Below are positions 1-7,708 of a stretch of 64,000 nucleotides of DNA, piece after piece. The notes under the pieces are model-generated. The model was not told the DNA's origin. It saw nothing but the letters and a program-made list of their open reading frames with translations, and ran no database searches. How positions within the stretch are numbered: position 1 is the first letter of the stretch; every line of letters starts with the position of its first letter. The DNA is from Chelatococcus sp. HY11. Lineage in GTDB: Bacteria; Pseudomonadota; Alphaproteobacteria; Rhizobiales; Beijerinckiaceae. Location of the stretch: positions 4,332,001 to 4,396,000 of the forward strand of contig NZ_JAHBRX010000001.1 of NCBI RefSeq assembly GCF_018398335.1, read 5' to 3'. Position numbers and translations under genes: made by a program.

Positions 1-2
1 AT

Positions 3-548
3 GCGCGGGCGGATTTACTCGCCTCGCTCGCCAAAGCGGCGACCGCGAGCCTCGACGGTATCGGCGGCCTTCTCGGTCGCGCGTTGCTGCCCCAGCGGTG
101 GCGGCTCGACCTCGATTGCTTCCCCTGTGAGATCATTTTGCCGCTGCCGCCGATCAAGGCGGTGGAAAGCGTCAGCTATGTGCCGCCCTCGGGCGGTATC
201 AACGCCACCCTGCCGACAAGCGAATATCAGGTGATCGGCAGCGACAAGGCGCGGATTATTCCCGCCTTTGGCCATCAATGGCCGGCAACGCGATGTTATC
301 CCGCATCGGTGTCCGTCACCTTTGAGTGCGGCTACGCCGATGCCGCGGCCGTGCCGGAGCCTATCCGCGAGGCGATCCTGCTCATGGTGGGGCAGCTCTA
401 CCTGCTTGCCGACAAGAGCGCGGACATGCGGAGCAGTGAAATCGACGGCGTGGGAAAGTGGGAATATTTGGATCCGCGTACGGTATCGAACATGTCGCGG
501 GACATCGTGAATTCCCTTCTCATGCCCTATCGGCAGATGGCTTTCTGA
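3..548 (+). CDS. Phage head-tail connector protein (gp6/phiE125 gp8-like), 5' end outside window
   Basis: This is a virion assembly protein expected to sit between the portal and the tail. The reading frame is open back to the left window edge, and the codons before the first possible start (TTG at 84) already encode family-like sequence (ARADLLASLAKAAT, then LDGIGGLLGRAL). The gene therefore begins outside the window. The LPLPPIKAVESVSYV stretch and the RTVSN...LLMPYR C-terminus are typical of the connector family. It lies 9 bp upstream of the terminase small subunit gene in the same direction. Family assignment is from recalled family patterns; the function is inferred. Confidence 0.75.
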   Translation, partial: ARADLLASLAKAATASLDGIGGLLGRALLPQRWRLDLDCFPCEIILPLPPIKAVESVSYVPPSGGINATLPTSEYQVIGSDKARIIPAFGHQWPATRCYPASVSVTFECGYADAAAVPEPIREAILLMVGQLYLLADKSADMRSSEIDGVGKWEYLDPRTVSNMSRDIVNSLLMPYRQMAF

Positions 549-557
549 GGGGCGGGG

Positions 558-950
558 ATGGCGAAGGTTGTCGCGTTGAGAGGCCGCAAGCGGAAGGGGC
601 CGCCGCCACCGGCCTGGCTTACCGATGAGGTCGCGCGCACCGAGTGGCTGAAGCTCGCGGCGGGCCTCGCTGAGCGGGGCATTCTCACCGACGTGACGGA
701 AACGACCTTCGCGGAATATTGCAGCACGGTCGCACTGATCCGGCGCATGGATGAGGCTTTGCAGAGCGAGCCGCTCATGATCACGGGCCGGGATGGCATT
801 CCCAAGCCGCATCCGCTGATCGGCGGGCGCAACAAGGCTTCCGCTCAAATGCTCCAGCTTGGCAAGCGGCTCGGCATCATCGGCAATGGCGATGCCAGCC
901 CGCCAAAGGCCGGCAAGGGCGATCCCTATAGCTCACTGGGGATCGAATGA
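558..950 (+). CDS. Phage terminase small subunit, P27 family
   Basis: The 130-residue protein is expected to recognise the packaging site on phage DNA and deliver it to the large terminase. It starts with a basic, proline-rich N-terminus (RGRKRKGPPPPAWL). A helical region follows with the P27-type arrangement: E-W-x-x-L near residue 29, then FAEYCSTVALIRRMDEAL, and a C-terminal L-x-K-R-L-G-I-I. The start ATG follows a GGGGCGGGG stretch. Its stop overlaps the terminase large subunit start in an ATGA, so the two are translationally coupled. Length and context fit the family. Confidence 0.85.
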   Translation: MAKVVALRGRKRKGPPPPAWLTDEVARTEWLKLAAGLAERGILTDVTETTFAEYCSTVALIRRMDEALQSEPLMITGRDGIPKPHPLIGGRNKASAQMLQLGKRLGIIGNGDASPPKAGKGDPYSSLGIE

Positions 951-2557
951 TGACGGCGCCGGCATGGGTATTCGACGATAGCCCGATTCCTGACCCTGAC
1001 GGCAGGGCTGCGCGCGTGCTCACCTTCTCTGAGCTTCTGCGGCACCCGAAATCGGAGGCCGCGGGGCAGCGGCTGGTGCTCACGCGCTGGCAGCGGCGTA
1101 TCTTGAGCCGGATCTATGGTCCGTCCGATGACGCGGGCCGGCGCCAGGTGCGCACCGTGTTCCTGATGCTGCCGCGCGGCAACCGCAAGACCTCGCTCGC
1201 CAGCGTGATCGCCCTGGCGCATACTATTGGTCCGGAGCAGGTGCCGGCCGGGCAGGTTATTTCGGCCGCCTCCGATCGGTCGCAGGCCCGCATTGCCTTC
1301 GACGAGGCCAAGGAATCGGTGCTTCTCGACGAGCGCATTCATAAAGCCTGCCGCGTCCGCGACACGAAAAGCCGGATCGAGCACCCGAAATCCCGATCGG
1401 TCTATCAGGCCATCAGCGCGGACGGCGATGCGCAGCACGGCAAGACGCCAACCGTGGTGCTCGCGGACGAGGTGCATGTGTGGAAGGGCTATGAGCTCTG
1501 GAGCGCCCTGAAAACCGGCCTCTCGAAGGTGCCCGGCAGCCTTCTCATCGTCACCACGACCATGGGACCCGAGGAGGGCGTCAACCCGCTGTTCGATGAG
1601 CTCTACGCCTATGCGTTGAAAGTCGCGGCCGGTGAGATCGATGATCCATCCTTCCTCCCGATTCTCTTCTCGGCTCCCGATCATCTCGCTTGGGATGACG
1701 AAGAGGGCTGGCGCCTTGCCAATCCCGGCCTAGTCGAAGGCGATTTCCCCGACCTGCCATCCCTGCATGACGAGGTGCGCCTTGCTCGTGAGATCCCGCG
1801 CATGCGGATCGAATTCGAGCGGCTCCACCTCAACCGGCGGCCGAAGACGAGCGCCACGGGCGGCTTGATCGATATGGCGGTGTTCGATGAATGCCGCGAG
1901 GCGATCGATCCCGCCGACCTGGAGGGCGAAGCTTGTTGGATCGGGCTCGACATGAGCCGGACCTACGACCTCACCGCCATCGTCGTCTGCTTCCGCCGCG
2001 GGGAAGACTTCCTCATCCTGCCGTTTCCGATCCTGCCGGAAACAGCGTTGCGCAAGCGCCAGGCTGAAACCAGCCTGCCTATGCGCCAATGGGAGAGAGA
2101 CCAGCATCTCACCGTGCTACCCGGCGATATCATCGGGGATGACGCGATCGAGGCGAAGCTTCGCGAGCTGAATGCGCTCTACGACGTGCAAAGCATCGCC
2201 TATGATCCGAAATTCGCGGTGCGCCTGGCCTCCCGGCTCGCTGAGGATGACCTTCCCATGGTGGAGTTTCCCCAGCTTCGCAGCTTGCTGGGACCGGCCT
2301 ATGCCATCCTGCAACGCCTCTTCATCGCCCGCCGCATTCGCCATGACGGCTCCCCCGTTCTCCGCTGGAACATACAGAGCGCCCATGTCGATATCTCGGA
2401 CGGCACCTCGCTGCCCTTCATCCGCAAGACCAAAAGCAAGGGTTCGGTTGACCTCATCGTGGCGGCGGCCATGGCCGTGTCGCAGGCTGAGGCGGGCGAG
2501 AGCAACGCCTTGCGCATCTATGAGACTGAGCGCCCGGACGGGCTGCTATTCCTATGA
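947..2557 (+). CDS. Phage terminase large subunit (TerL)
   Basis: This is the packaging ATPase-nuclease that drives DNA into the prohead and cuts concatemers. The 536-residue protein has an N-terminal ATPase: P-loop LPRGNRKT (75-82), Walker B VVLADE (170-175) and a coupling motif IVTTTMG (201-207). A C-terminal RNase H-like nuclease follows, with its first acidic motif at IGLDMSRTYD (332-341) and a late DLIVAAAMA near the end. The P-loop has Arg where many TerL proteins have Gly (NRKT rather than NGKT). It overlaps the small subunit and the next gene by ATGA. No portal or capsid gene follows, which is unlike the usual TerS-TerL-portal order. Confidence 0.93.
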   Translation: MMTAPAWVFDDSPIPDPDGRAARVLTFSELLRHPKSEAAGQRLVLTRWQRRILSRIYGPSDDAGRRQVRTVFLMLPRGNRKTSLASVIALAHTIGPEQVPAGQVISAASDRSQARIAFDEAKESVLLDERIHKACRVRDTKSRIEHPKSRSVYQAISADGDAQHGKTPTVVLADEVHVWKGYELWSALKTGLSKVPGSLLIVTTTMGPEEGVNPLFDELYAYALKVAAGEIDDPSFLPILFSAPDHLAWDDEEGWRLANPGLVEGDFPDLPSLHDEVRLAREIPRMRIEFERLHLNRRPKTSATGGLIDMAVFDECREAIDPADLEGEACWIGLDMSRTYDLTAIVVCFRRGEDFLILPFPILPETALRKRQAETSLPMRQWERDQHLTVLPGDIIGDDAIEAKLRELNALYDVQSIAYDPKFAVRLASRLAEDDLPMVEFPQLRSLLGPAYAILQRLFIARRIRHDGSPVLRWNIQSAHVDISDGTSLPFIRKTKSKGSVDLIVAAAMAVSQAEAGESNALRIYETERPDGLLFL

Positions 2558-3045
2558 GGTCGCCCATGCTCCCGCTTCACGAGCGCAGCTTTCGCCGGCC
2601 GGAGGTTGCCGCAATCCTTGGCGTGACTGAGCCCGTGGTCGGGCATCTCGTGCGTATTGCTCTCGATCCTGGCGAGGGGCAAGGCCGCTATCGTCGCTAT
2701 AGCTTCCGGGAGCTCGTGCAACTGGCGGTGACGCGGGCTCTATCCCGCTCGGAGATCTCGCCAGCCGGCGCCGGCAAGGCCGTTATCGAGACGATCGCGG
2801 CCATCATCAGCATTCACCACCTCGAGCAAGGCCAAGCCCTGCGCCTCTATGACCTCAGCCGGCCGCTTTGGGTGGCGCTTGCCATGGGCCGCGATGGTGA
2901 CGCGGAGGTGATCCATATCGATGCCAGCCGCTCGCTCGACGCATTCGATGAGCTGCCGACCGTCAGCGTTCTTCTCGACGTGGCCCGCCTCGGGCGTTGG
3001 CTTGCGGAGAGGATCGCGCTGATGGACGAGCGCAGGGCCGCGTGA
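2554..3045 (+). CDS. MerR-like helix-turn-helix DNA-binding protein of the phage element
   Basis: The 163-residue protein begins with a winged helix-turn-helix of MerR/excisionase type. FRRPEVAAILGV precedes a recognition helix, a wing-like RYRRYSFRELVQLAVTRAL lies around residues 44-62, and a C-terminal region of unknown fold follows. The start overlaps the terL stop in an ATGA, so it is the last gene of the packaging operon. It could regulate the element or assist DNA packaging; nothing in the sequence decides between these. Confidence 0.6.
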   Translation: MRSPMLPLHERSFRRPEVAAILGVTEPVVGHLVRIALDPGEGQGRYRRYSFRELVQLAVTRALSRSEISPAGAGKAVIETIAAIISIHHLEQGQALRLYDLSRPLWVALAMGRDGDAEVIHIDASRSLDAFDELPTVSVLLDVARLGRWLAERIALMDERRAA

Positions 3046-3121
3046 GGCACGGAACGCAATTCTACGTTCCGTGTGCGATATCAAGGGCTTGCCCGTGAGC
3101 GCAATTTTGCGCCGTTCGAAA

Positions 3122-3751
3122 TCAATGACTTGCAGCCACCCTTTGACGCGGCTCATACCGTTTTGTCGTTCCGGATGAAGTTGACGCCGGCTTTCCCGAA
3201 GGTTGAGTGATTTTCTTCGCCACCTTCATGAGCGGACCGCTCACGCGCATGGAATGCCCGGACACGGCGCCTTGCGCGTACACTTCCACCAACACGTTCG
3301 CATCACGAACGATTTTAGCCTTAACGACTCGGACAAGGCTAAAATCAAGATCGTGGCGATACATCCAGTGAGCGACCTCAGCCCAATCCCAAAGCGGGCT
3401 CTCCGTCGTGACGCGTGCAACTGGGGGAGGAAAGTTAGACCCCCGCTTGCCCGTGGTGTAATGAGAAACAGCGCTTCGCGTGAGGCTCGCGCGACTAGCA
3501 ATTTCTGATGTACTTACTAAGTTGTCGGGCTCAATGCGTTCCGCTCGCGCGCCTGCTTTCATTACATCCCTTATTGCCGTGATCACGGCAGAAATAAATG
3601 TCTTAGCTTCTCTCGAAAAATCGAGAACAATAGCCCCTTTTTGAATTGATATAGTCGCGTCACCGCAGCCAGCCTCATAAAAGCGGTCCTCGAAATCCGC
3701 TGCTTCCGGATCGAGGCCAGAGGCGATGATAGTGAATTCATGCGTTTGCAT
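3122..3751 (-). CDS. HTH-domain protein, downstream partner of a HicA-like small protein
   Basis: The 209-residue protein is encoded second in a two-gene minus-strand operon. The chosen start (MQTHEFTIIASG) has an AGGAGG upstream and overlaps the end of the preceding gene by 14 bp; a longer frame upstream lacks such support. The N-terminal part has the pattern F-E-A-G-C-x-D-A-T followed by a D-F-S-R-E-A motif. A helix-turn-helix-like segment (TSEIASRASLTRSAVSHY) and FPPPVARV...LWDWAEVAHW come next, then a basic tail. This family recurs next to small HicA-like proteins in other genomes, from memory. An antitoxin or regulator role is inference. Confidence 0.5.
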   Translation of the reverse strand: MQTHEFTIIASGLDPEAADFEDRFYEAGCGDATISIQKGAIVLDFSREAKTFISAVITAIRDVMKAGARAERIEPDNLVSTSEIASRASLTRSAVSHYTTGKRGSNFPPPVARVTTESPLWDWAEVAHWMYRHDLDFSLVRVVKAKIVRDANVLVEVYAQGAVSGHSMRVSGPLMKVAKKITQPSGKPASTSSGTTKRYEPRQRVAASH

Positions 3752-3986
3752 CGTCCCCCTCCTCATGGTCACATTTATCAACGGTGCGTTTAATGGCCTT
3801 AGCGTGATTGAATGGGTTCGTTGGCGTCGAATAGACAGAAATCCGGCATCCCTCTCTTGTGGCGTGTGCACAGAAAAGCCTACCCCAACAGTGATTTTCG
3901 CCTTTTACGAACCGCCATCCTTTGCCCTCGGCATAAGCAACAGCTTCCTCAACGTGCTTGTCAGGATGTCGTGGCCGTTTCGCCAT
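3738..3986 (-). CDS. Small HicA-like protein (possible toxin-like partner)
   Basis: The 82-residue protein begins MAKRPRHPDKHVEEAVAYAE; a GTG 42 bp upstream is an alternative start. It has the layout of a short family with a helix, then GWRFVKGENHCWGRLFCAH and a C-terminal STPTNPFNHAKAIKR. The central His and the G-W/H-x-W pattern recall HicA-type double-stranded RNA-binding toxins. It is the first gene of the operon with the HTH protein that follows. Toxin activity is not shown by the sequence; the pairing and the fold resemblance are the only arguments. Confidence 0.5.
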   Translation of the reverse strand: MAKRPRHPDKHVEEAVAYAEGKGWRFVKGENHCWGRLFCAHATREGCRISVYSTPTNPFNHAKAIKRTVDKCDHEEGDDANA

Positions 3987-4065
3987 GTTATAACCGATGC
4001 CCCCCGGTGTGTAAACATATGTCAACACGTAGCACGCTGCATAAATGGTCGCAGCGTGCGATCCC

Positions 4066-4356
4066 TCACCCGTCGTTCTCCGCGCTCAGCTCGTCCGGCT
4101 TCAGGCCTTCCGCCGAATGCGCGATGCGCTGCCGCGCGGCGGCGAGCTGGAGATGATAATCAGCTGCCAATGGGGCGCTTAGCGTCGTTTCCAGATCGCA
4201 CACCATAGCCGAGAGAACACGGCGTTCAGCGTCACCTGCCACATGGCTGAGCTCTCGCCTATCTAAAACCTGGCTGAGAAATTCAAAGAGAACCAACGCC
4301 TCATCCGATGTCAGTGCTAGGTGCACGGATGGCCCAGGCTGATCTCCATTGGTCAT
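4066..4356 (-). CDS. Hypothetical protein downstream of an XRE regulator
   Basis: The 96-residue, acidic, mostly helical protein has no recognised domain. Its start overlaps the stop of the upstream XRE regulator gene in an ATGA, so the two form one operon. The pattern SDEALVLFEFLSQVLDR followed by a second helix-rich half (ERRVLSAMVCDLETTL) suggests a small helical bundle. A role in binding or modulating its partner regulator is a guess from the coupling. Confidence 0.55.
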   Translation of the reverse strand: MTNGDQPGPSVHLALTSDEALVLFEFLSQVLDRRELSHVAGDAERRVLSAMVCDLETTLSAPLAADYHLQLAAARQRIAHSAEGLKPDELSAENDG

Positions 4357-4589
4357 GCGTCGCTCCTCAGCCTCACCCCTGGCCCGCCTGTCGATGTCTC
4401 CCCGTCAGCGAGGAAGACGACGCCAGCGGCCTCAAGGGCATGGCGAATAGCGTCAACGGTGCGCTCTTTGAGTTCCTCGCCCGCTTCCAAACGGGTGATG
4501 GTGTTCGTGCTGACCTTCGCGAGGTCGGCTAGCTCTCGAACGCCTAGACCAAGGCCGGCGCGTGCCATCTTGCATTGAGCTGGTGTCAT
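4353..4589 (-). CDS. XRE-family helix-turn-helix regulator
   Basis: The 78-residue single-domain repressor-type protein has the sequence typical of small Rhizobiales XRE regulators: CKMARAGLGLGVRELADLAK, then VSTNTITRLEAGEELK and a C-terminal GVVFLADGE...GPGVRLR. The helix-turn-helix spans roughly residues 16-40. It is transcribed away from the small genes at 4683-5269. The shared intergenic region carries a perfect inverted repeat and three copies of a 9-bp motif, one touching this start codon, so autoregulation is likely. Confidence 0.85.
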   Translation of the reverse strand: MTPAQCKMARAGLGLGVRELADLAKVSTNTITRLEAGEELKERTVDAIRHALEAAGVVFLADGETSTGGPGVRLRSDA

Positions 4590-4660
4590 TTCGCTACCTT
4601 ATCATATTTTCGACTTTACGTAGCGAAAATATGCGTTATCATTAACACACAGTAGCGAAA
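4589..4660. promoter_or_regulatory. Candidate operator array between divergent genes
   Basis: A perfect 10-bp inverted repeat, CATATTTTCG (4603-4612) and CGAAAATATG (4624-4633), is separated by 11 bp. The motif GTAGCGAAA occurs at 4620-4628 and 4652-4660 on the plus strand and at 4589-4597 on the minus strand. Spacing is about 31-32 bp, three helical turns. The location between a divergent XRE gene and the small-gene operon suggests binding by the XRE protein. Binding is inferred. Confidence 0.6.
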
Positions 4661-4682
4661 TCAATTCACAGAAGCAATCTCA

Positions 4683-5054
4683 ATGCCGAACCGTACCGTT
4701 CCGGCAGCCGCCCGAGGCTTGCCCAAATTCCTGATGCCCGAAGAAACGCCAGCGGAGGCCATGGAGGCTGACGGGGCGAAATATGCCACCGGTCTAGCAG
4801 GGCAACGAAAGAAGCCGCGCGGCATGCCTGACGACAGCCGCAAACGGTATGCCGTGAGCTCGGTGGATCTGGAGGCCACGCTTTGCGACCTGTGTCACGT
4901 GACACGACTCGTTGAGATGCTGACGATCGAGCGTGAGCGCTTCGAAGGGGACGCTCAGAACGAAGCTGCCATCATCTGGAGCGCGCTCCAGGCCAACGGG
5001 CTGGCCCGTAAGGCCTTGGTGCTGTTCTCCCAGCTCCGGGAGGCGCGGCCATGA
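4683..5054 (+). CDS. Hypothetical protein of the phage-like element
   Basis: The 123-residue protein has no recognised domain. The N-terminal half is low in hydrophobic residues, and the C-terminal half looks helical (LVEMLTIERERFEG, then IIWSALQANGLARKALVLFSQLRE). It is the first gene downstream of the operator array and is coupled by ATGA to the next small gene. Its divergent position relative to the XRE gene recalls early genes of phages and islands. Function unknown. Confidence 0.5.
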   Translation: MPNRTVPAAARGLPKFLMPEETPAEAMEADGAKYATGLAGQRKKPRGMPDDSRKRYAVSSVDLEATLCDLCHVTRLVEMLTIERERFEGDAQNEAAIIWSALQANGLARKALVLFSQLREARP

Positions 5055-5269
5055 CGAGCGAGCCCAAATATGACGGCCCCGGCTATTATGAGATTGCCCA
5101 ATGGGGGAGCCCAAGCTTCATCGCCTATGTCCGACCCTGTGTGTACAGGCGGGCGGGCTATCCCGATGAACCCGGGCTGGAGCTATTCGCGAGCGAAGGC
5201 CAGGAGGCGGGGCTTCAACTGCCGAGGAGGACGGTCGAGCGGGGCGTCGTCAGAAAGTTGGGGCGATGA
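5051..5269 (+). CDS. Small hypothetical protein
   Basis: The 72-residue protein begins MTSEPKYDGPGYYEIAQWGS and overlaps the preceding gene stop in an ATGA. It has a short aromatic-rich N-terminal part and a basic C-terminus. No family recognised. It is the last gene before the tRNA-proximal end of the element; the following 170 bases to the tRNA terminator show no supported gene. Confidence 0.4.
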   Translation: MTSEPKYDGPGYYEIAQWGSPSFIAYVRPCVYRRAGYPDEPGLELFASEGQEAGLQLPRRTVERGVVRKLGR

Positions 5270-5439
5270 GGCGCCCCATTTCGGCTGCCTTTCTCCCAAG
5301 AACGCATAGCGAACAAATGTCGCCTTTCGTGTTGCACCGGTGTTGCGTGGAGGAGCGGACACCCCTCCGTAACGTATTGAAAAATATGGTAGTGCGTTGC
5401 AGGAGCCTGCAACACGCTTTTTCGGCCTTTCAGGCAATG

Positions 5440-5470
5440 AAAAACCCGCCAAACCATTGATTTGGCGGGT
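5440..5470 (-). terminator. Rho-independent terminator of the tRNA-Met gene
   Basis: A perfect 10-bp stem, ACCCGCCAAA (5444-5453) with TTTGGCGGGT (5461-5470), closes a 7-base loop. On the minus strand it is followed by a run of five T (5444-5440). It lies 9 bases past the CCA end of the tRNA. Confidence 0.85.
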
Positions 5471-5478
5471 GAATTGGT

Positions 5479-5555
5479 TGGTAGCGGAGAAGGGACTCGA
5501 ACCCCTGACACGCGGATTATGATTCCGCTGCTCTAACCAGCTGAGCTACTCCGCC
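5479..5555 (-). tRNA. tRNA-Met (anticodon CAT)
   Basis: The 77-nt gene on the minus strand includes an encoded CCA end (5481-5479). The acceptor stem GGCGGAG pairs with CTCCGCT, with G1-U72. The anticodon stem is GCGGA/TCCGC, with a 7-base loop ATCATAA giving anticodon CAT, and the T arm contains GGTTCGAGTCC. The sequence resembles elongator tRNA-Met of alphaproteobacteria. An Ile2-type (lysidine-modified CAT) identity cannot be fully excluded from sequence alone. Its 3' end faces the phage-like element, a classic integration position. Confidence 0.95.
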
Positions 5556-6025
5556 AAACGATGCATCCGCATCGACGCGGATGCGATATAAGGAAGGGGC
5601 GGGGTGGCTGTCAATCGCTTGGTGGGGGAAAAGTTGGGACAGTCGGGCGGGGAGCCCGCAGGGATGGCCAGCGCGGGTCTGAATGAGGGTCCATGGATTT
5701 GCCGACGGGCGAGGAATAACTCTCTGAGGTCCGAGTTCCATCGTATCTCACATCACGAGGCACGCGCATGCTCAAAGATTGCGCGCGCCGCTTTGCCGGC
5801 CTGCCGGAAATTTTCCCCCTATTGGCAGAGGGTTGGCGGGTATTCGCCGCGCCCCGCAGGCCGCTCTGGCAGGGGTGATGCCCAAAATCCCGCCGGCATG
5901 CGCATGCGGCTTGATCATCGCATTTCATGATATCGAATGCCCGGATTTATAATTGGACGCTTTTTCTTGATCGATCCACAGTTGAAGCCGGATGGAAGCT
6001 ACCGGATCTTGCTGCGGATTGATCA
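5556..6025. other. Intergenic stretch without a supported gene
   Basis: About 470 bases lie between the tRNA gene and hyuB. Short open frames occur on both strands but none has a recognisable family, a convincing ribosome site or a neighbour coupling. It should contain the tRNA promoter on its left side and the hyuBA promoter on its right. A perfect palindrome ATTGATCAAT (6018-6027) overlaps the hyuB start codon. Confidence 0.6.
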
Positions 6026-7708
6026 ATGGCCTGTGCTCAAACACATGATGTCGAAGTTGTCAGTGATGAACGCGAGGCGCTTGATCCCGTTCATCTGCAG
6101 ATTCTCTGGAATAGACTGATCTCGATCATGGATGAGGCGGATGTCGCGCTCCTCCATTCGGCCTTTTCGACTATCGTCGCGGACTCCCGTGACTATGCGG
6201 TTATTTTGCTGGACAGGCACGCGCGGTCGATCGCCCAGGCACAGATCTGTGTGCCCGCCTTCACTTGCTCCCTGCCGAGCGCCGCACGCACCATGCTGCA
6301 GCAGTTTCCGGCCGAGACCTTGAAGCCCGGTGACGTGCTGTTCACCAATGACCCGTGGATCTGCCACGGCCATCTGCCCGACTTCTACGTCATCAAGCCG
6401 ATCTTCCACGGCAGCGAGATCGTGGCCTATTACGCGGCTGCCGCCCATGTCTCGGATGTCGGCGGGCGGATGGATGAGCTCATCGCCCGCGACGTCTATG
6501 AGGAGGGAATCCGCCTTCCTCCCTGCAAGATCTACGAGGCCGGCCAGCCCAACCGGCCGATCATGAACGTCATCGCGGCCAACACCCGCCACCCACGGCT
6601 GGTGCTGGGCGACCTCGGCGCGATGACCGGAGCGGCGACGGTTGTCGAGGAGCGGATCGGTCAGTTCATCGCCGACTATGGAGTGAACGCACTGGACGGG
6701 GTCGCGGAGCAGATCCTGTCACGCTCCGCGCGGGCCATGCATGATGCCATCGCGGCACTGCCGGATGGAGACTACCCATACGAAATCGAATGTGATGGCT
6801 TCCGCAAGCCGACGCGGATCAAGCTCAATCTCCAGGTGCGCGGCGACGCCATGGTCCTGGACTACACCGGTTCGGATGATCAGCGCGCCGATGCTTCCAT
6901 CAACTGCGTGCTGAACGTCACCCACGCCCATTCGATGTTCGCCGTGAAATGCGCGCTCGTTCCCAATGTTCCCAACAACGAGGGGTTGTTCGGGCCGGTG
7001 ACCACCGTGGCGCCGGAGGGCTCTATCCTGAATGCCCGGTTCCCTGCGCCGGTGCGCGCTCGGTCGATGACGAGCTTTCATCTGCACAACGCCATCTTTG
7101 GCGCGCTCAGGCCCTTCGTGCCGGACCGTGTCCAGGCGGGGTCGGGCTCCTTCTGGTGGATGACCTGCTCTGGGCGCGATGCCGCGAACGAGCCGTTCTC
7201 GGTGCATGTGCTGCCTAATGGCGGAACCGGCGCGGTCCAGGGCAAGGATGGTTTCCCGACCATGGCCTTCCCCGGCAATGGCAGCCTCACGCCCATCGAA
7301 ATCATCGAGAATCGCGCGCCCCTCGTCGTCACCGAACGCTCGATGGCTCCGGATTCGGGCGGCGCGGGTGAATTCCGCGGTGGGCTCGGGCAGGTGATCC
7401 GCGTTCGCACCCTGCGCGGCCCGGCCAATCTCACGCTACGCCCGGACAAGGTGGTCTTTCCGCCGCCAGGCCTCGATGGCGGACTGCCCGGCGGCAAGGG
7501 AGAGTTCCTCATCGATGGCGAACAGGCCCCCTTCGAGCCCTTCACGCTGCAGGAGGGGCAGGAGTTGACGCTGAAACTGCCCGGCGGCGGTGGCTACGGC
7601 GATCCCGCGCGGCGCGATCCGGCCGCGCTGGCCGCCGACATTCGCAAGGGCTTCGTCAGCCGTGGGAAGGCGGAAGAGCTTTACGGCGTCGTTCCGGAGG
7701 CCGAGTGA
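6026..7708 (+). CDS. hyuB: Hydantoinase B / oxoprolinase family protein
   Basis: This is the 560-residue B subunit of an ATP-dependent amidohydrolase of the N-methylhydantoinase/5-oxoprolinase family. Family hallmarks are D-P-V-x-L-Q-I-L-W-N-R-L near residue 20, the FTNDPWICHGHLPDF motif around 110, the AHVSDVGGRMD segment, and a glycine-rich C-terminus with LPGGGGYGDP. Length is normal. It is coupled to the HyuA gene by a 4-bp overlap and precedes a peptide-type ABC importer. The substrate is probably a cyclic amide such as a hydantoin or 5-oxoproline; which one cannot be read from sequence. Confidence 0.9.
   Translation: MACAQTHDVEVVSDEREALDPVHLQILWNRLISIMDEADVALLHSAFSTIVADSRDYAVILLDRHARSIAQAQICVPAFTCSLPSAARTMLQQFPAETLKPGDVLFTNDPWICHGHLPDFYVIKPIFHGSEIVAYYAAAAHVSDVGGRMDELIARDVYEEGIRLPPCKIYEAGQPNRPIMNVIAANTRHPRLVLGDLGAMTGAATVVEERIGQFIADYGVNALDGVAEQILSRSARAMHDAIAALPDGDYPYEIECDGFRKPTRIKLNLQVRGDAMVLDYTGSDDQRADASINCVLNVTHAHSMFAVKCALVPNVPNNEGLFGPVTTVAPEGSILNARFPAPVRARSMTSFHLHNAIFGALRPFVPDRVQAGSGSFWWMTCSGRDAANEPFSVHVLPNGGTGAVQGKDGFPTMAFPGNGSLTPIEIIENRAPLVVTERSMAPDSGGAGEFRGGLGQVIRVRTLRGPANLTLRPDKVVFPPPGLDGGLPGGKGEFLIDGEQAPFEPFTLQEGQELTLKLPGGGGYGDPARRDPAALAADIRKGFVSRGKAEELYGVVPEAE

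Noticed and set aside
5604-5930. Open frames on both strands in the gap after the tRNA
   Set aside because: No family, no ribosome site and no operon partner; composition matches random high-GC frames.
6018-6027. ATTGATCAAT palindrome at the hyuB start as an operator
   Set aside because: A single 10-bp palindrome overlapping the start codon is too weak to list as a site.
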